Assembly (NCBI RefSeq): GCF_006335015.1
Contig: NZ_VDGT01000011.1
Coordinates: 62,001 to 126,000 of the forward strand
Reading direction: 5' to 3'
DNA from: Streptomyces sedi
Lineage (GTDB): Bacteria > Actinomycetota > Actinomycetes > Streptomycetales > Streptomycetaceae
DNA length: 64,000 bases
Each line of letters begins with the position of its first letter. Position 1 is the first letter of the stretch. Positions 28,498 to 36,610 of this stretch are shown here, piece after piece. The notes beneath the pieces are model-generated. The model was not told the origin of the DNA. It did not search any database and saw only the letters and a list, made by a program, of their open reading frames with translations. The position numbers and the translations under genes were made by a program.

Positions 28498-28533
28498 GAC
28501 GCCCCGGGCCGGTTGATCCGGGCCCGGGGCGTC
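28498..28533 (-). terminator. Attenuator-like hairpin upstream of chorismate mutase
   Basis: Thirteen perfectly paired bases, GACGCCCCGGGCC (28498-28510) with GGCCCGGGGCGTC (28521-28533), and a 10-nt loop. It lies 15 bp after the leader-peptide stop codon on the minus strand and about 65 nt before the chorismate mutase start. There is no following U run, which is usual for actinomycete hairpins. The minus-strand 5' arm contains CCGGGCC, which can pair instead with GGCCCGG inside the leader ORF. Confidence 0.75.
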
Positions 28534-28548
28534 GGGGAGTCTTCACTG

Positions 28549-28629
28549 TCAGTGCCGCGTGCGACACTCCCCATGACGGCCGGCCGGGCCGGTGCCATAG
28601 GTGAAGAAGATGTGTCGCGGCTGTGCCAT
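28549..28629 (-). CDS. Putative Phe/Tyr attenuator leader peptide for chorismate mutase
   Basis: A 26-codon frame on the minus strand begins [14 protein letters not shown] and ends 15 bp before the attenuator-like hairpin. Codons 8-11 are Phe-Phe-Thr-Tyr, analogous in idea to the pheL leader upstream of enterobacterial pheA and the trp leaders known in Streptomyces. The ATG lies 7 nt after the -10 element, so the mRNA would be leaderless, a common mode in this genus. It is too short for ordinary gene calling. The role is inferred from position, content and structure; no homologue comparison was possible here. Confidence 0.7.
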   Translation of the reverse strand: MAQPRHIFFTYGTGPAGRHGECRTRH

Positions 28630-28636
28630 GCGTCCG

Positions 28637-28665
28637 AGTATGCCACCGCACGGTGCCCACCCCAA
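28637..28665 (-). promoter_or_regulatory. Promoter of the leader peptide-chorismate mutase unit
   Basis: On the minus strand TTGGGG (complement of 28660-28665), a 17-nt spacer and CATACT (complement of 28637-28642) form a housekeeping-type promoter. The predicted start coincides with the ATG of the leader peptide. Confidence 0.7.
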
Positions 28666-28830
28666 GGGGGCCGCCGCCCCGGCGGCCGGCCGGCGCCCGC
28701 CCCGTGGACGCCAGGACCGCGGGCCCCGCGCCGCCGGTAGACTCGGGCCACATCCCCGCACCGCGCGCCCGCGCGGCGACCACCTCGCCGCCGCCCGAAC
28801 GTCGGCACCCCGCACCGTTCCCACCCTTCC

Positions 28831-28902
28831 GCATCACCGGCACCACTCGCATCACCGGCACTACTCGCATCACCGGCACTACTCGCAGCACCCGCACCAC
28901 TC
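28831..28902 (+). repeat. 18-bp tandem repeat upstream of guaA
   Basis: Four head-to-tail copies of an 18-bp unit close to GCATCACCGGCACTACTC occupy 28831-28848, 28849-28866, 28867-28884 and 28885-28902, with a fragment of a fifth. Copies 2 and 3 are identical. The array lies 53 bp before the guaA start, in the region expected to hold its promoter or leader. Confidence 0.9.
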
Positions 28903-28954
28903 GCACCAACTCCGCCGACAGGCAGCAGGCCGGGTAGGCACGAAAGGCAGTTCT

Positions 28955-30550
28955 GTGGCATCCGTGGCAACCGTGGCAGAGACGGCCCCCCAGGACACGG
29001 TCCTCGTCGTCGACTTCGGCGCGCAGTACGCCCAGCTCATCGCCCGCAGGGTCAGGGAGGCCCGGGTCTACAGCGAGATCGTCCCCTCCACCACCCCCGT
29101 GGACGAGATCCTGGCCCGGCGCCCCAGCGCGATCATCCTCTCCGGCGGCCCCTCGTCCGTCTACGCCGAGGAGGCCCCCGGCCTGGACCCGGCGATCTTC
29201 GAGGCGGGCGTCCCCGTCTTCGGGATGTGCTACGGCTTCCAGCTGATGGCCCAGGCCCTCGGCGGCACGGTCGACAACACCGGCGCCCGCGAGTACGGAC
29301 GCACCCAGCTGTCGGTGACCCGCTCCGGCTCCACCCTCTTCGAGGGGACGCCCGACGAGCAGCAGGTCTGGATGTCGCACGGCGACGCCTGCTCGGCCGC
29401 GCCCGAGGGCTTCCTGGTGACGGCCGCGACGGACACCGTTCCCGTCGCCGCGTTCGAGAACGACGAGCGCCGGCTCTACGGCGTCCAGCACCACCCCGAG
29501 GTGCTGCACTCCACCCACGGCCAGCAGGTGCTGGAGCACTTCCTCTACCGGGGCGCCGGGATCAGCCCGAGCTGGACGACCGGCTCCATCGTCGAGGAGC
29601 AGGTCGCGGCGATCCGCGCCCAGATCGGCTCGAAGCGCGCCATCTGCGCGCTCTCCGGCGGCGTCGACTCCGCGGTCGCCGCCGCACTGGTCAACCGCGC
29701 CGTCGGCGAGCAGCTCACCTGCGTCTACGTCGACCACGGGCTGATGCGCAAGGGCGAGACCGAGCAGGTCGAGAAGGACTTCGTCGCCGCGACCGGCGCG
29801 AAGCTGCGGCTGGTCGACGCCTCCGAGCGCTTCCTCGACGCGCTGGCCGGGGTCTCCGACCCCGAGACCAAGCGGAAGATCATCGGCCGCGAGTTCATCC
29901 GGGTCTTCGAGCAGGCCCAGGCCGAGCTCGTCGCCGAGGCCGGCGCCGCCGGCGAGGACGTCGCCTTCCTCGTCCAGGGCACCCTCTACCCCGACGTCGT
30001 CGAGTCCGGCGGCGGGACGGGCACCGCCAACATCAAGTCCCACCACAACGTGGGGGGCCTCCCCGAGGACATCGAGTTCCAACTGGTCGAGCCGTTGCGG
30101 CAGTTGTTCAAGGACGAGGTCCGCATGGTCGGCCAGGAGCTGGGCCTGCCCGAGGAGATCGTCCACCGCCAGCCGTTCCCCGGCCCCGGCCTCGGCATCC
30201 GCATCATCGGCGAGGTCACGCGGGACCGACTCGACCTGCTGCGCGAGGCCGACGCCATCGTCCGCGAGGAGCTGACGGCCGCCGGCCTCGACCGCGACAT
30301 CTGGCAGTGCCCCGTCGTCCTCCTCGCCGACGTCCGCAGCGTCGGCGTCCAGGGCGACGGCCGCACCTACGGCCACCCGATCGTGCTGCGCCCCGTCAGC
30401 TCCGAGGACGCCATGACGGCCGACTGGTCCCGCCTCCCGTACGACCTGCTGGCCCGCGTCTCCAACCGCATCACCAACGAGGTCCGCGACGTCAACCGCG
30501 TCACCCTGGACATCACGAGCAAGCCGCCGGGCACCATCGAGTGGGAGTGA
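28955..30550 (+). CDS. guaA: GMP synthase (glutamine-hydrolysing)
   Basis: Converts XMP to GMP with glutamine and ATP. The 531-aa protein has the N-terminal class I amidotransferase domain ([18 protein letters not shown], nucleophile in [13 protein letters not shown]) and the ATP pyrophosphatase domain (ALSGGVDSA, residues about 225-233). The C-terminal dimerisation domain carries [13 protein letters not shown] and ends in GTIEWE. GTG 28955 was chosen with AAAGG 7 nt upstream; further in-frame GTGs follow at 28964 and 28973. It is the third guanine-nucleotide gene in the window after guaB and guaB3. Confidence 0.97.
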   Translation: MASVATVAETAPQDTVLVVDFGAQYAQLIARRVREARVYSEIVPSTTPVDEILARRPSAIILSGGPSSVYAEEAPGLDPAIFEAGVPVFGMCYGFQLMAQALGGTVDNTGAREYGRTQLSVTRSGSTLFEGTPDEQQVWMSHGDACSAAPEGFLVTAATDTVPVAAFENDERRLYGVQHHPEVLHSTHGQQVLEHFLYRGAGISPSWTTGSIVEEQVAAIRAQIGSKRAICALSGGVDSAVAAALVNRAVGEQLTCVYVDHGLMRKGETEQVEKDFVAATGAKLRLVDASERFLDALAGVSDPETKRKIIGREFIRVFEQAQAELVAEAGAAGEDVAFLVQGTLYPDVVESGGGTGTANIKSHHNVGGLPEDIEFQLVEPLRQLFKDEVRMVGQELGLPEEIVHRQPFPGPGLGIRIIGEVTRDRLDLLREADAIVREELTAAGLDRDIWQCPVVLLADVRSVGVQGDGRTYGHPIVLRPVSSEDAMTADWSRLPYDLLARVSNRITNEVRDVNRVTLDITSKPPGTIEWE

Positions 30551-30646
30551 ACGGCGGGACGGGCGGCTCCGGATCGGTTCCGTCAACCTGAGCCGTTTCG
30601 CCCCGAGATCGACCGGATGTGACCGTCGGCGACCTCAGGGGGCCGC

Positions 30647-31672
30647 TCAGGGGCGGACGACGGACTGGATCTCGTTGACCTGGACCTCGTGGGTGGTGGC
30701 GAAGGTGGCGTCCGGGAGGGTGCCGCCGGTGTCGCCCGTGCCCTCCCAGGTGATGGACCACGTGATGCTGGCGGTCAACGGGTAGTTCCCGCCGCCGTGG
30801 GTCGCGCGCAGATAGGTGAGGCCGCAGGGCGGAACGGCGTCCTCGTCGCCGCCGTAGGGCGCGCCGATCGACCCGTCCCCGTTGATCGGGCAACTCCCCG
30901 ACGCGGGACGGGTCTCGGCGTCCGCCGTGCCCGGTTCGACGGTGAGCGCCGTCGGCGTCGCGGTGGTGGTGGCCGAGATGCCCCAACTCTCCAACGACGC
31001 GGTCACGGCCACCGGGTCGTACTCCCCGCTCTCCGCCCAGATCCAGGTCGGCAGGTTGACGACCTGTCCGTCGAGGTCGGCGGGGCTGAAGGAGACCTCG
31101 GTCTCCGGCACGCGGATCCGTTCGTACGCCAACTCCGCGAGGACGGAAGGGGACAGCGCGTTCTCGACGTCCGGGACGACGCCGGTCTCCGCCCAGAAGG
31201 GGATCTCGGTGCAGGACATGCGTTCCAGGACATCGGGTTCCGAGGGATTCTCGACGGCCCCCCACCACATGCCCTCGTCCGCCTCCTCGGCGTTGAAGTC
31301 GGTGTAGGGGTCGCCACCGTCGTAGTGGTTCCACATCCAGCCGATGGCCGCCGCCGCGTGGCCCGACTGGCCGTCGGCGGTCCATCCGGTCTCGGCGGTC
31401 ACGCGTAACTCCCCGGGGGTCCACCGCGGGGCATACCAGCACGGGGGTGGGGACCAGTTCCGTGCGGTCGTCGTGAGCCGACCACCTGAGCCGTTGCCGC
31501 TCTCGTCGAAGGCCACCTCTTCGGCCGCCGCGTGCGCGGCGACCTCGCCGCCCTCCTGGCTGCCCCCGATCTCACGGTCGGGCGGCGCGGACAGGGCGGG
31601 CGCCGCACACAGGAGCACAAGGCCGACCGCGGCGACGGGGGGGACGTGGTGTCGAGCCCTCAGCCGGCGCAC
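30647..31672 (-). CDS. Secreted protein of unknown function, 341 aa
   Basis: GTG 31672 follows GGAGGGAG by about 8 nt and gives a textbook signal peptide (MRRLRARHH..., AVGLVLLCAAPALSA). The mature part is Trp-rich (NWSPPPCWYAPRWTPGEL, MWWGAVENP) with several cysteines and a C-terminal Thr-rich beta-type region (NYPLTASITWSITWEGTGDTGG). I recognise the type from Streptomyces genomes, where such proteins are called hypothetical. The start codon lies inside the end of the preceding lipoprotein gene (13-nt overlap), so the two are translated together and probably form a surface pair. Confidence 0.85.
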   Translation of the reverse strand: MRRLRARHHVPPVAAVGLVLLCAAPALSAPPDREIGGSQEGGEVAAHAAAEEVAFDESGNGSGGRLTTTARNWSPPPCWYAPRWTPGELRVTAETGWTADGQSGHAAAAIGWMWNHYDGGDPYTDFNAEEADEGMWWGAVENPSEPDVLERMSCTEIPFWAETGVVPDVENALSPSVLAELAYERIRVPETEVSFSPADLDGQVVNLPTWIWAESGEYDPVAVTASLESWGISATTTATPTALTVEPGTADAETRPASGSCPINGDGSIGAPYGGDEDAVPPCGLTYLRATHGGGNYPLTASITWSITWEGTGDTGGTLPDATFATTHEVQVNEIQSVVRP

Positions 31673-32334
31673 TGCGGCGCGTCTCCCTCCACGGTGACGC
31701 TGCGCGCCTGCCAGAAGCCCTCGACCCCGGGGGCCGGGGACATGCTGACGGTGTAGTGGTAGACGGAGGTCTCGTTCTGTTCTTCGTCGGGGACGACCTC
31801 CCCGGATTCCACGTACTTGCCGACCAACTCCGATCCGTCGTTGCAGAACTCGACGACCACCAGCTCCTCGTTGGCCGGGTTGGGGGCGGTGGTGGCCTGG
31901 TAGTACCGGTCGGTGCCGTACATCGTCCAGCCGCCGTCGATCCACAACTCCGTCTGCGTGCGCGCGTACTCCGCCGCCTGTTCCACCCCGTAACCGTTGT
32001 ACGCGTCCGGGTCCTGGGCCACCACGCTGGCGGCGATCGCGCGGAGGTACTCGCCCGCGCCGTGGAGGGCCGCCGCCTCGTTCGGGTCCTCGGGGGTCTC
32101 CCAGTCGAAGACCAGTTCCACGTCGTCCGGGAGCGGGATCTCCGAGGCGTCGGGGTCCGCCTCGTGGTCCCGGGCGTCGTCCTCGGCGGCGTCTGTGTCC
32201 TCCGCCGGGGTCTCCTCGTCGACGCCGGCGATCGGGTCGTCCGCGGAGTCGTCGGAGTCGCCGCCGCAGGCGGTGAGGGCGAGGAGCAGGGCCGTGGTGA
32301 GGGCCGTGGTGGTGGCCAGGCGGTGGCGGAGCAC
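31660..32334 (-). CDS. Putative lipoprotein, 224 aa, unknown function
   Basis: GTG 32334 follows AAGGGGA. The N-terminus is a lipoprotein signal with lipobox LTAC (LLLALTACGGDSDD), followed by an acidic Asp/Glu-rich linker of about 40 residues. The compact domain after it starts EIPLPDDVELVFDWETPED and has a cysteine pair (EFCNDG, DAPQCAG). No known family was recognised. It overlaps the secreted-protein gene downstream. Confidence 0.85.
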   Translation of the reverse strand: MLRHRLATTTALTTALLLALTACGGDSDDSADDPIAGVDEETPAEDTDAAEDDARDHEADPDASEIPLPDDVELVFDWETPEDPNEAAALHGAGEYLRAIAASVVAQDPDAYNGYGVEQAAEYARTQTELWIDGGWTMYGTDRYYQATTAPNPANEELVVVEFCNDGSELVGKYVESGEVVPDEEQNETSVYHYTVSMSPAPGVEGFWQARSVTVEGDAPQCAG

Positions 32335-32399
32335 GGGAAGTCCCCTTCGCTTACACGGTGTTGACGGGCGATGACACCGTAGCAGCGGGGCAGCGTCGT

Positions 32400-32747
32400 T
32401 CAGGAGGGTTCCCCGGGGCGGTGGGAGCGGCGGTGGGCGAGGCCGGTGCGGGCGAGGAGGCCGCCGACCATGGCGAAGAGGCTGACGGCGCTCGCCGCGT
32501 AGATCATCGTGAAGACGCGGGAGAGCGCGGTGGTGGGCGCCAGGTCGCCGTAGCCGATGGTCAGGCCCGTGGTCACCGAGAAGTACAGCGACTCCAGCAC
32601 CGACCAGTGCTCGTGCACCCGGTAGAAGAGCGTCCCGGTGGCCAGGACGAGCAGCAGGGAGAGCGCGGCGCCGCGGAACGAGGGGGAGCGCCACGCCTCT
32701 CGTCCCGCGGTGACCAGCGCCGCGGCGAGGACCACGAATCCGAACAT
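32400..32747 (-). CDS. Two-helix potassium channel-like protein
   Basis: A 115-aa membrane protein with two transmembrane helices flanking a pore loop that has the K+ selectivity filter signature (TTGLTIGYGDLAPTT). It fits the ion-channel-2 family of minimal K+ channel pore units, without RCK or cyclic-nucleotide domains. An extra N-terminal hydrophobic stretch (FGFVVLAAALVTA) may form a third helix. It stands alone between the two-component system and the lipoprotein pair on the same strand. Confidence 0.85.
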   Translation of the reverse strand: MFGFVVLAAALVTAGREAWRSPSFRGAALSLLLVLATGTLFYRVHEHWSVLESLYFSVTTGLTIGYGDLAPTTALSRVFTMIYAASAVSLFAMVGGLLARTGLAHRRSHRPGEPS

Positions 32748-32792
32748 TCCCCCAGTCTTGGCCAGCGGGGGCGCCGGCCGGGGGAGCGACGC

Positions 32793-33473
32793 TCAGACCA
32801 GTCGGCGCGCGGTCGCCCAGCGGGTGAGCTCGTGGCGGTTGGAGAGCTGGAGCTTGCGGAGCACGGCCGAGACATGGCTCTCGACCGTCTTCACCGAGAT
32901 GAACAGCTCCTTGCCGACCTCCTTGTACGCGTAGCCGCGGGCGATCAGCCGCAGCACCTCGCGTTCTCGCTGCGTCAGCCGGTCCATGTCCTCGTCGACC
33001 GGCGGGGCCTCGGACGAGGCGAACGCGTCCAGCACGAAGCCCGCGAGCCGCGGCGAGAAGACCGCGTCGCCGTCCGCGACGCGGAAGATCGCGTCGACCA
33101 GGTCGGTCCCGGTGATCGTCTTGGTGACGTACCCGCGCGCCCCGCCCCGGATGACACCGATGACGTCCTCCGCCGCGTCGGAGACGGAGAGCGCGAGGAA
33201 ACGGACGGTGGCGCCCGACGCGCTCACCAGCTCCGAGCCGCGGCGCAGCACCTCGACGCCGCCGCCGCCCGGCAGGTGCACGTCCAGCAGCACCACGTCG
33301 GGCGCCGCCGCCTTGATCACGGTGATGGCCTGGTCGACGTCGCCGGCCTCGCCGACCACCTCGACGCCGGTCTCGTCCGTGCGGCCGATCTCGGCCTGCA
33401 CCCCCGCGCGGAACATGCGGTGGTCGTCGACCAGCACCACCCGGGCGCGTCGTTCCTCCGGTGACCGGTTCAT
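32793..33473 (-). CDS. NarL/LuxR-family response regulator
   Basis: A 226-aa two-component regulator. The receiver domain has D16/D17, phosphorylation site D64 (VVLLDVHLPG) and K in YVTKT. The LuxR-type helix-turn-helix is LTQREREVLRLIARGYAYKEVG. Its ATG overlaps the stop of the sensor kinase gene (ATGA), so the pair is translationally coupled. By context (PspC-bearing kinase and LiaF-like neighbour) it most likely answers cell-envelope stress. Confidence 0.93.
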   Translation of the reverse strand: MNRSPEERRARVVLVDDHRMFRAGVQAEIGRTDETGVEVVGEAGDVDQAITVIKAAAPDVVLLDVHLPGGGGVEVLRRGSELVSASGATVRFLALSVSDAAEDVIGVIRGGARGYVTKTITGTDLVDAIFRVADGDAVFSPRLAGFVLDAFASSEAPPVDEDMDRLTQREREVLRLIARGYAYKEVGKELFISVKTVESHVSAVLRKLQLSNRHELTRWATARRLV

Positions 33474-34747
33474 TGGGATCGCTCCATCGTCAGCTCCACC
33501 TCTGTGCCCTCGCCTGGTGTGGACCGTACCCGGGCGGTGCCGCCGTGGCGCCGCATCCGGCCCACGATGGACTCGCGCACGCCCATCCGGTCGGCCGGCA
33601 CCGAGTCCTGGTCGAAGCCCGGGCCCCGGTCGCGCACCGAGACGAAGACCGTGCGACCCTCGACCTCGGCGAACACCCGGATGGGCCCGCCCTCCCCACC
33701 GTACTTGGCCGCGTTGACCATGGCCTCACGTGCCGCCTGGAGTGTGGCGCCCAGCGGTTCGTCGAGGGGGCAGTCGCCGACGCAGACCACCTCGATCTGC
33801 ACCCCGTGGTGGTCCTCGACGGAGGCGGCGGTGGCGCGCACCGCCTCGGCGAGGGTCTTCGGCTCGTCGTCCTCCTCCGCCGGCTGGCCGTCGACGGACT
33901 CGGCGGAACGGTAGAGCCAGGCGCGGAGTTCGCGTTCCTGGGCGCGGGCGAGGCGGGCGACCTCCCGGCCGTTCTCGGCGTTGCGCTGGATCAACGTCAG
34001 GGTGTGCAGCACCGAGTCGTGGACGTGGGCGGCGACCTCGGCGCGTTCCTGGGCGCGGATGCGCATGGTGCGCTCCTCGGAGAGGTCCTGCACGATCCGC
34101 ACCAGGTAGGGGCCGGCGAGCAGCGCGATGCCGACGACCACGGCGACGGAGGCCTGGAGCGCGACGCGGAGGCTCTCGGTGGCCGCGCCGCCCTGGCCCA
34201 CCACGAAGACGGAGACGCCAGCGCCGACGAGTACCGCGCCGGCCGCGCTGCGCAGCAGCGGCAGCCAGCGGCTTCTGCGGGTGGCCTCGGCCCAGGCGGC
34301 GCGGCGCGAGTTGTCGGCCTGCCGCCAGACGACGGCGGCGCCGACGCCGATGATCAGCAGCGGCCACAGGTAGCGGCCGGAGATGGGGTACTGGATGCTG
34401 CCGGCGAACGCGAAGAGCGCGACGGCCAGCACCAGGAACGCGACCAGCGACTCCTTGCCGGGCTTGCGCCAGTTCATCCTGCGGCGCGCGGGCGCGGCGG
34501 GGCTGGTCTCGGGCGCGCCGAGCGGCACCACGAACCAGAAGACCGCGTAGAGCAGCACGCCCAGTCCGTTGGAGGAGAGGAGCACCAGCAGGATCACCCG
34601 GACCCAGGAGACCGGGACACCCAGGTGCCCGGCCAGGCCCTGGGCGACCCCGCCCAACCAGCGTCCGTCCGCGCTGCGGTAGAGCTTGCGGACCGGTGCC
34701 TCGTCCCCGGCGCTCGCGTAGGGCGTGGCCATCGTCATGCCCCGCAT
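33470..34747 (-). CDS. PspC-domain sensor histidine kinase (LiaS/DesK-like)
   Basis: The start is uncertain within a run MTMRGMTMATPYASAG (GTG 34753 or ATGs shortly after); ATG at 34747 is used, giving 425 aa. An N-terminal PspC domain (KLYRSADGRWLGGVAQGLAGHLG) with one helix is followed by four or so more membrane helices. Then come the HisKA_3 phospho-acceptor box (AHVHDSVLHTLTLIQ) and a HATPase_c domain (EAMVNAAKYGG, RDRGPGFD, ESIVGRMRRHGGTA). Class IIc kinases of this build pair with NarL-type regulators, as here. It is divergent from the PspC/LiaF-like gene. Confidence 0.92.
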   Translation of the reverse strand: MRGMTMATPYASAGDEAPVRKLYRSADGRWLGGVAQGLAGHLGVPVSWVRVILLVLLSSNGLGVLLYAVFWFVVPLGAPETSPAAPARRRMNWRKPGKESLVAFLVLAVALFAFAGSIQYPISGRYLWPLLIIGVGAAVVWRQADNSRRAAWAEATRRSRWLPLLRSAAGAVLVGAGVSVFVVGQGGAATESLRVALQASVAVVVGIALLAGPYLVRIVQDLSEERTMRIRAQERAEVAAHVHDSVLHTLTLIQRNAENGREVARLARAQERELRAWLYRSAESVDGQPAEEDDEPKTLAEAVRATAASVEDHHGVQIEVVCVGDCPLDEPLGATLQAAREAMVNAAKYGGEGGPIRVFAEVEGRTVFVSVRDRGPGFDQDSVPADRMGVRESIVGRMRRHGGTARVRSTPGEGTEVELTMERSQ

Positions 34748-34861
34748 CGTCACACGAGCGGTCGGCGCCGCACATCAGGGGTGCCCCGGAAGGGGGCGTC
34801 AGGGGCGTTCTCCGGGGCTCCCCCGATTCCGTCGTGCCACGGGCGGGGAGAGGATGGCCCC

Positions 34862-36280
34862 ATGACCGACGACCGCACGTGGCCCGGGGCCGGCACCGGG
34901 TCGACCTCCACGGCGACGCCGCCGGCGGCGCCCGGCGACGCGCCGTTGCGCCGTTCCCGCAAGCACAAGGTGATCGGCGGTGTGTGCGGAGGTTTCGGCC
35001 GGCACTACCGGATGGATCCGGTGATCTTCCGGGTGTCGCTCCTGGTGCTGTCGGTGCTGGGCGGGCTGGGGCTCGTCGCCTACGGCGTCGCGTGGCTGGT
35101 CACACCGTTCGACGGCGAGGAGGAGAACGAGGGGCGGCGGCTGCTCTCCGGCCGGGTCGAGGGCCCGGGGCTGACAGCGCTGCTCTTCGTGGTCGCCGGG
35201 TGCGGGCTGATGCTGGCGTCGCTGGGGGGCAGCAGGACGACGACGTGGTTCTCGCTTGAGGTGCTGGCCGCGTTGGCGGCTGCCGCCTACTGGGCGAAGT
35301 ACCGGCGCGGCACCGAGCGGGAGACGACGCCGGAGGGGACGCCGGCGCACCCCAAGCTGGCGCAGGTGGCGGCCGAGGCGCCGCCGGAGGCGCGGCGACC
35401 GCCGGCGCCCAGCGGGCCCTCGTGGTGGCGGGGGAACGCGGGCCAGGCCAGCTATCTGTGGGGCCCCGAGCAGGCGGCGCCCGGCGACTACGCGCACGCG
35501 GGCGCCCCGCCGGTCGGGCGCCCGCCGGCGCCGGGATGGCCGGGCGGCCCGGGCGGGCCGCCGCTGCCGCCACCGCCGCCGCGCGAGCTGCCGCTGAGCG
35601 GGTTGGTCTTCCTGGGGGCTGTGGTCGCGTTCGGCGTCGGCGTCGCCGCGTCGTGGACCAGCCAGCCGCTGGGACCCGCGCTGGTCATCGGCTTCTCGGC
35701 GGCGCTGACGGTCTTCGCCGTCGGGCTGGTGGTCAGCGCGTTCCGGGGGCGGCTCGGGGCGGGCACCATCACGTCGGTGCTGCTGACGGGCGGGATGCTG
35801 GCGGGTGCCTCCGTGCTGCCCGACAACATCACCACCAGCTGGGAGAGCCACGAGTGGCGTCCCGGCGACGCCGAGACGGTCCGTTCTCAGTACGAACTGG
35901 GCAGCGGGCAGGCCGAGTTGGACCTGACGGGGGTGGACCTGGCGGTCGGCGGCGAGCTGGCCACGCAGGTGCGGGCCGGTGCGGGCGAGGTGACCGTGCT
36001 GGTGCCCTACGACGTCGATCTGGAGGTCTCGGTGGACATCGGCGCCGGGGCGTTCACCTACCAGCCGCTGCGCGGCATCGGGGAGAACGACAACCGCGAC
36101 TCCTGGGGCGGCTTCGGGCAGGAGCGGCTCCTGGAGTATCCGGCCGTGCTCGACGCCGCCGAGGAGGCGGAGCGCGAGGCCGCGGGGGAGACGGTGGAGA
36201 ACGCGAGGATCGAGCTGCGGCTGGAGATGGGCATCGGCCACGTCCAGATCCAGCGCGCGGGAGAGGAGCCACGGCCGTGA
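34862..36280 (+). CDS. PspC-domain, LiaF-like membrane protein
   Basis: A 472-aa protein. The N-terminal PspC domain (RSRKHKVIGGVCGGFGRHYRMDP) leads to membrane helices and a Pro/Gly-rich cytoplasmic linker (about residues 170-245). Two to three more helices and a C-terminal beta-rich domain (LDLTGVDLAVGG, VRAGAGEVTVLVPYDVDLEV) resemble the LiaF/VraT cell-wall-stress domain. LiaF proteins inhibit their kinase in the absence of envelope stress. Divergence from the PspC kinase-regulator pair supports a three-part LiaFSR-like system. Confidence 0.88.
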   Translation: MTDDRTWPGAGTGSTSTATPPAAPGDAPLRRSRKHKVIGGVCGGFGRHYRMDPVIFRVSLLVLSVLGGLGLVAYGVAWLVTPFDGEEENEGRRLLSGRVEGPGLTALLFVVAGCGLMLASLGGSRTTTWFSLEVLAALAAAAYWAKYRRGTERETTPEGTPAHPKLAQVAAEAPPEARRPPAPSGPSWWRGNAGQASYLWGPEQAAPGDYAHAGAPPVGRPPAPGWPGGPGGPPLPPPPPRELPLSGLVFLGAVVAFGVGVAASWTSQPLGPALVIGFSAALTVFAVGLVVSAFRGRLGAGTITSVLLTGGMLAGASVLPDNITTSWESHEWRPGDAETVRSQYELGSGQAELDLTGVDLAVGGELATQVRAGAGEVTVLVPYDVDLEVSVDIGAGAFTYQPLRGIGENDNRDSWGGFGQERLLEYPAVLDAAEEAEREAAGETVENARIELRLEMGIGHVQIQRAGEEPRP

Positions 36281-36570
36281 GCGACGGAGGACAGCGGTGC
36301 CGGGGCGGTCGCCGCCGGTTGGGGCGTCACCGGTTCGAGCCGGCCAGGCTGGTGCTGGGGCTGTGCCTGCTGCCGATCGCGGCGCTCTACGCCCTGGACG
36401 CCGTCGACGAGACGGACGTGCCGATGGCGGCGCGGTTCGCGATGCTGCCGGCCGCGCTGCTGCTGGCGGCGGTGGTCGCGGTGATCGCCGTCGCGGTGCG
36501 CCGCGCGAGGGGGCCCCGCGAGACGGCGAAGGAACGGGAGGCGGGCGAGGTGCGCGGCGGCGAGAGGTAA
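36277..36570 (+). CDS. Small membrane protein, 97 aa
   Basis: GTG 36277 overlaps the stop of the PspC gene (GTGA), with GAGGAG upstream. It has a basic N-terminus, two transmembrane helices (LVLGLCLLPIAALYAL and AALLLAAVVAVIAVAV) and a charged C-terminal tail. No family was recognised. Co-expression with the LiaF-like protein suggests an accessory role in the same envelope system. Confidence 0.75.
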   Translation: MSDGGQRCRGGRRRLGRHRFEPARLVLGLCLLPIAALYALDAVDETDVPMAARFAMLPAALLLAAVVAVIAVAVRRARGPRETAKEREAGEVRGGER

Positions 36571-36591
36571 ATAGCCGCGGCGAGAGATAGA

Positions 36592-36610
36592 TAAGGGGAG
36601 CCTTACCTAA
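36592..36610 (+). promoter_or_regulatory. Iron-box-like operator at the VOC gene start
   Basis: Read on the minus strand, TTAGGTAAGGCTCCCCTTA matches 16 of 19 positions of the actinobacterial iron box (TTAGGTTAGGCTNACCTAA) bound by DmdR1/IdeR. It overlaps a possible -10 (TAGATA, 36587-36592) and extends to the ATG at 36610. Part of the match (AAGGGGAG) is also the ribosome site, which weakens the call. Confidence 0.45.

Noticed and set aside
27783-28604. Plus-strand frame starting GTG 27783 with a strong GGAGGGGGG ribosome site
   Set aside because: It runs antisense through the chorismate mutase gene and its leader, its third-position bias is weak, and the product has no recognisable domain.
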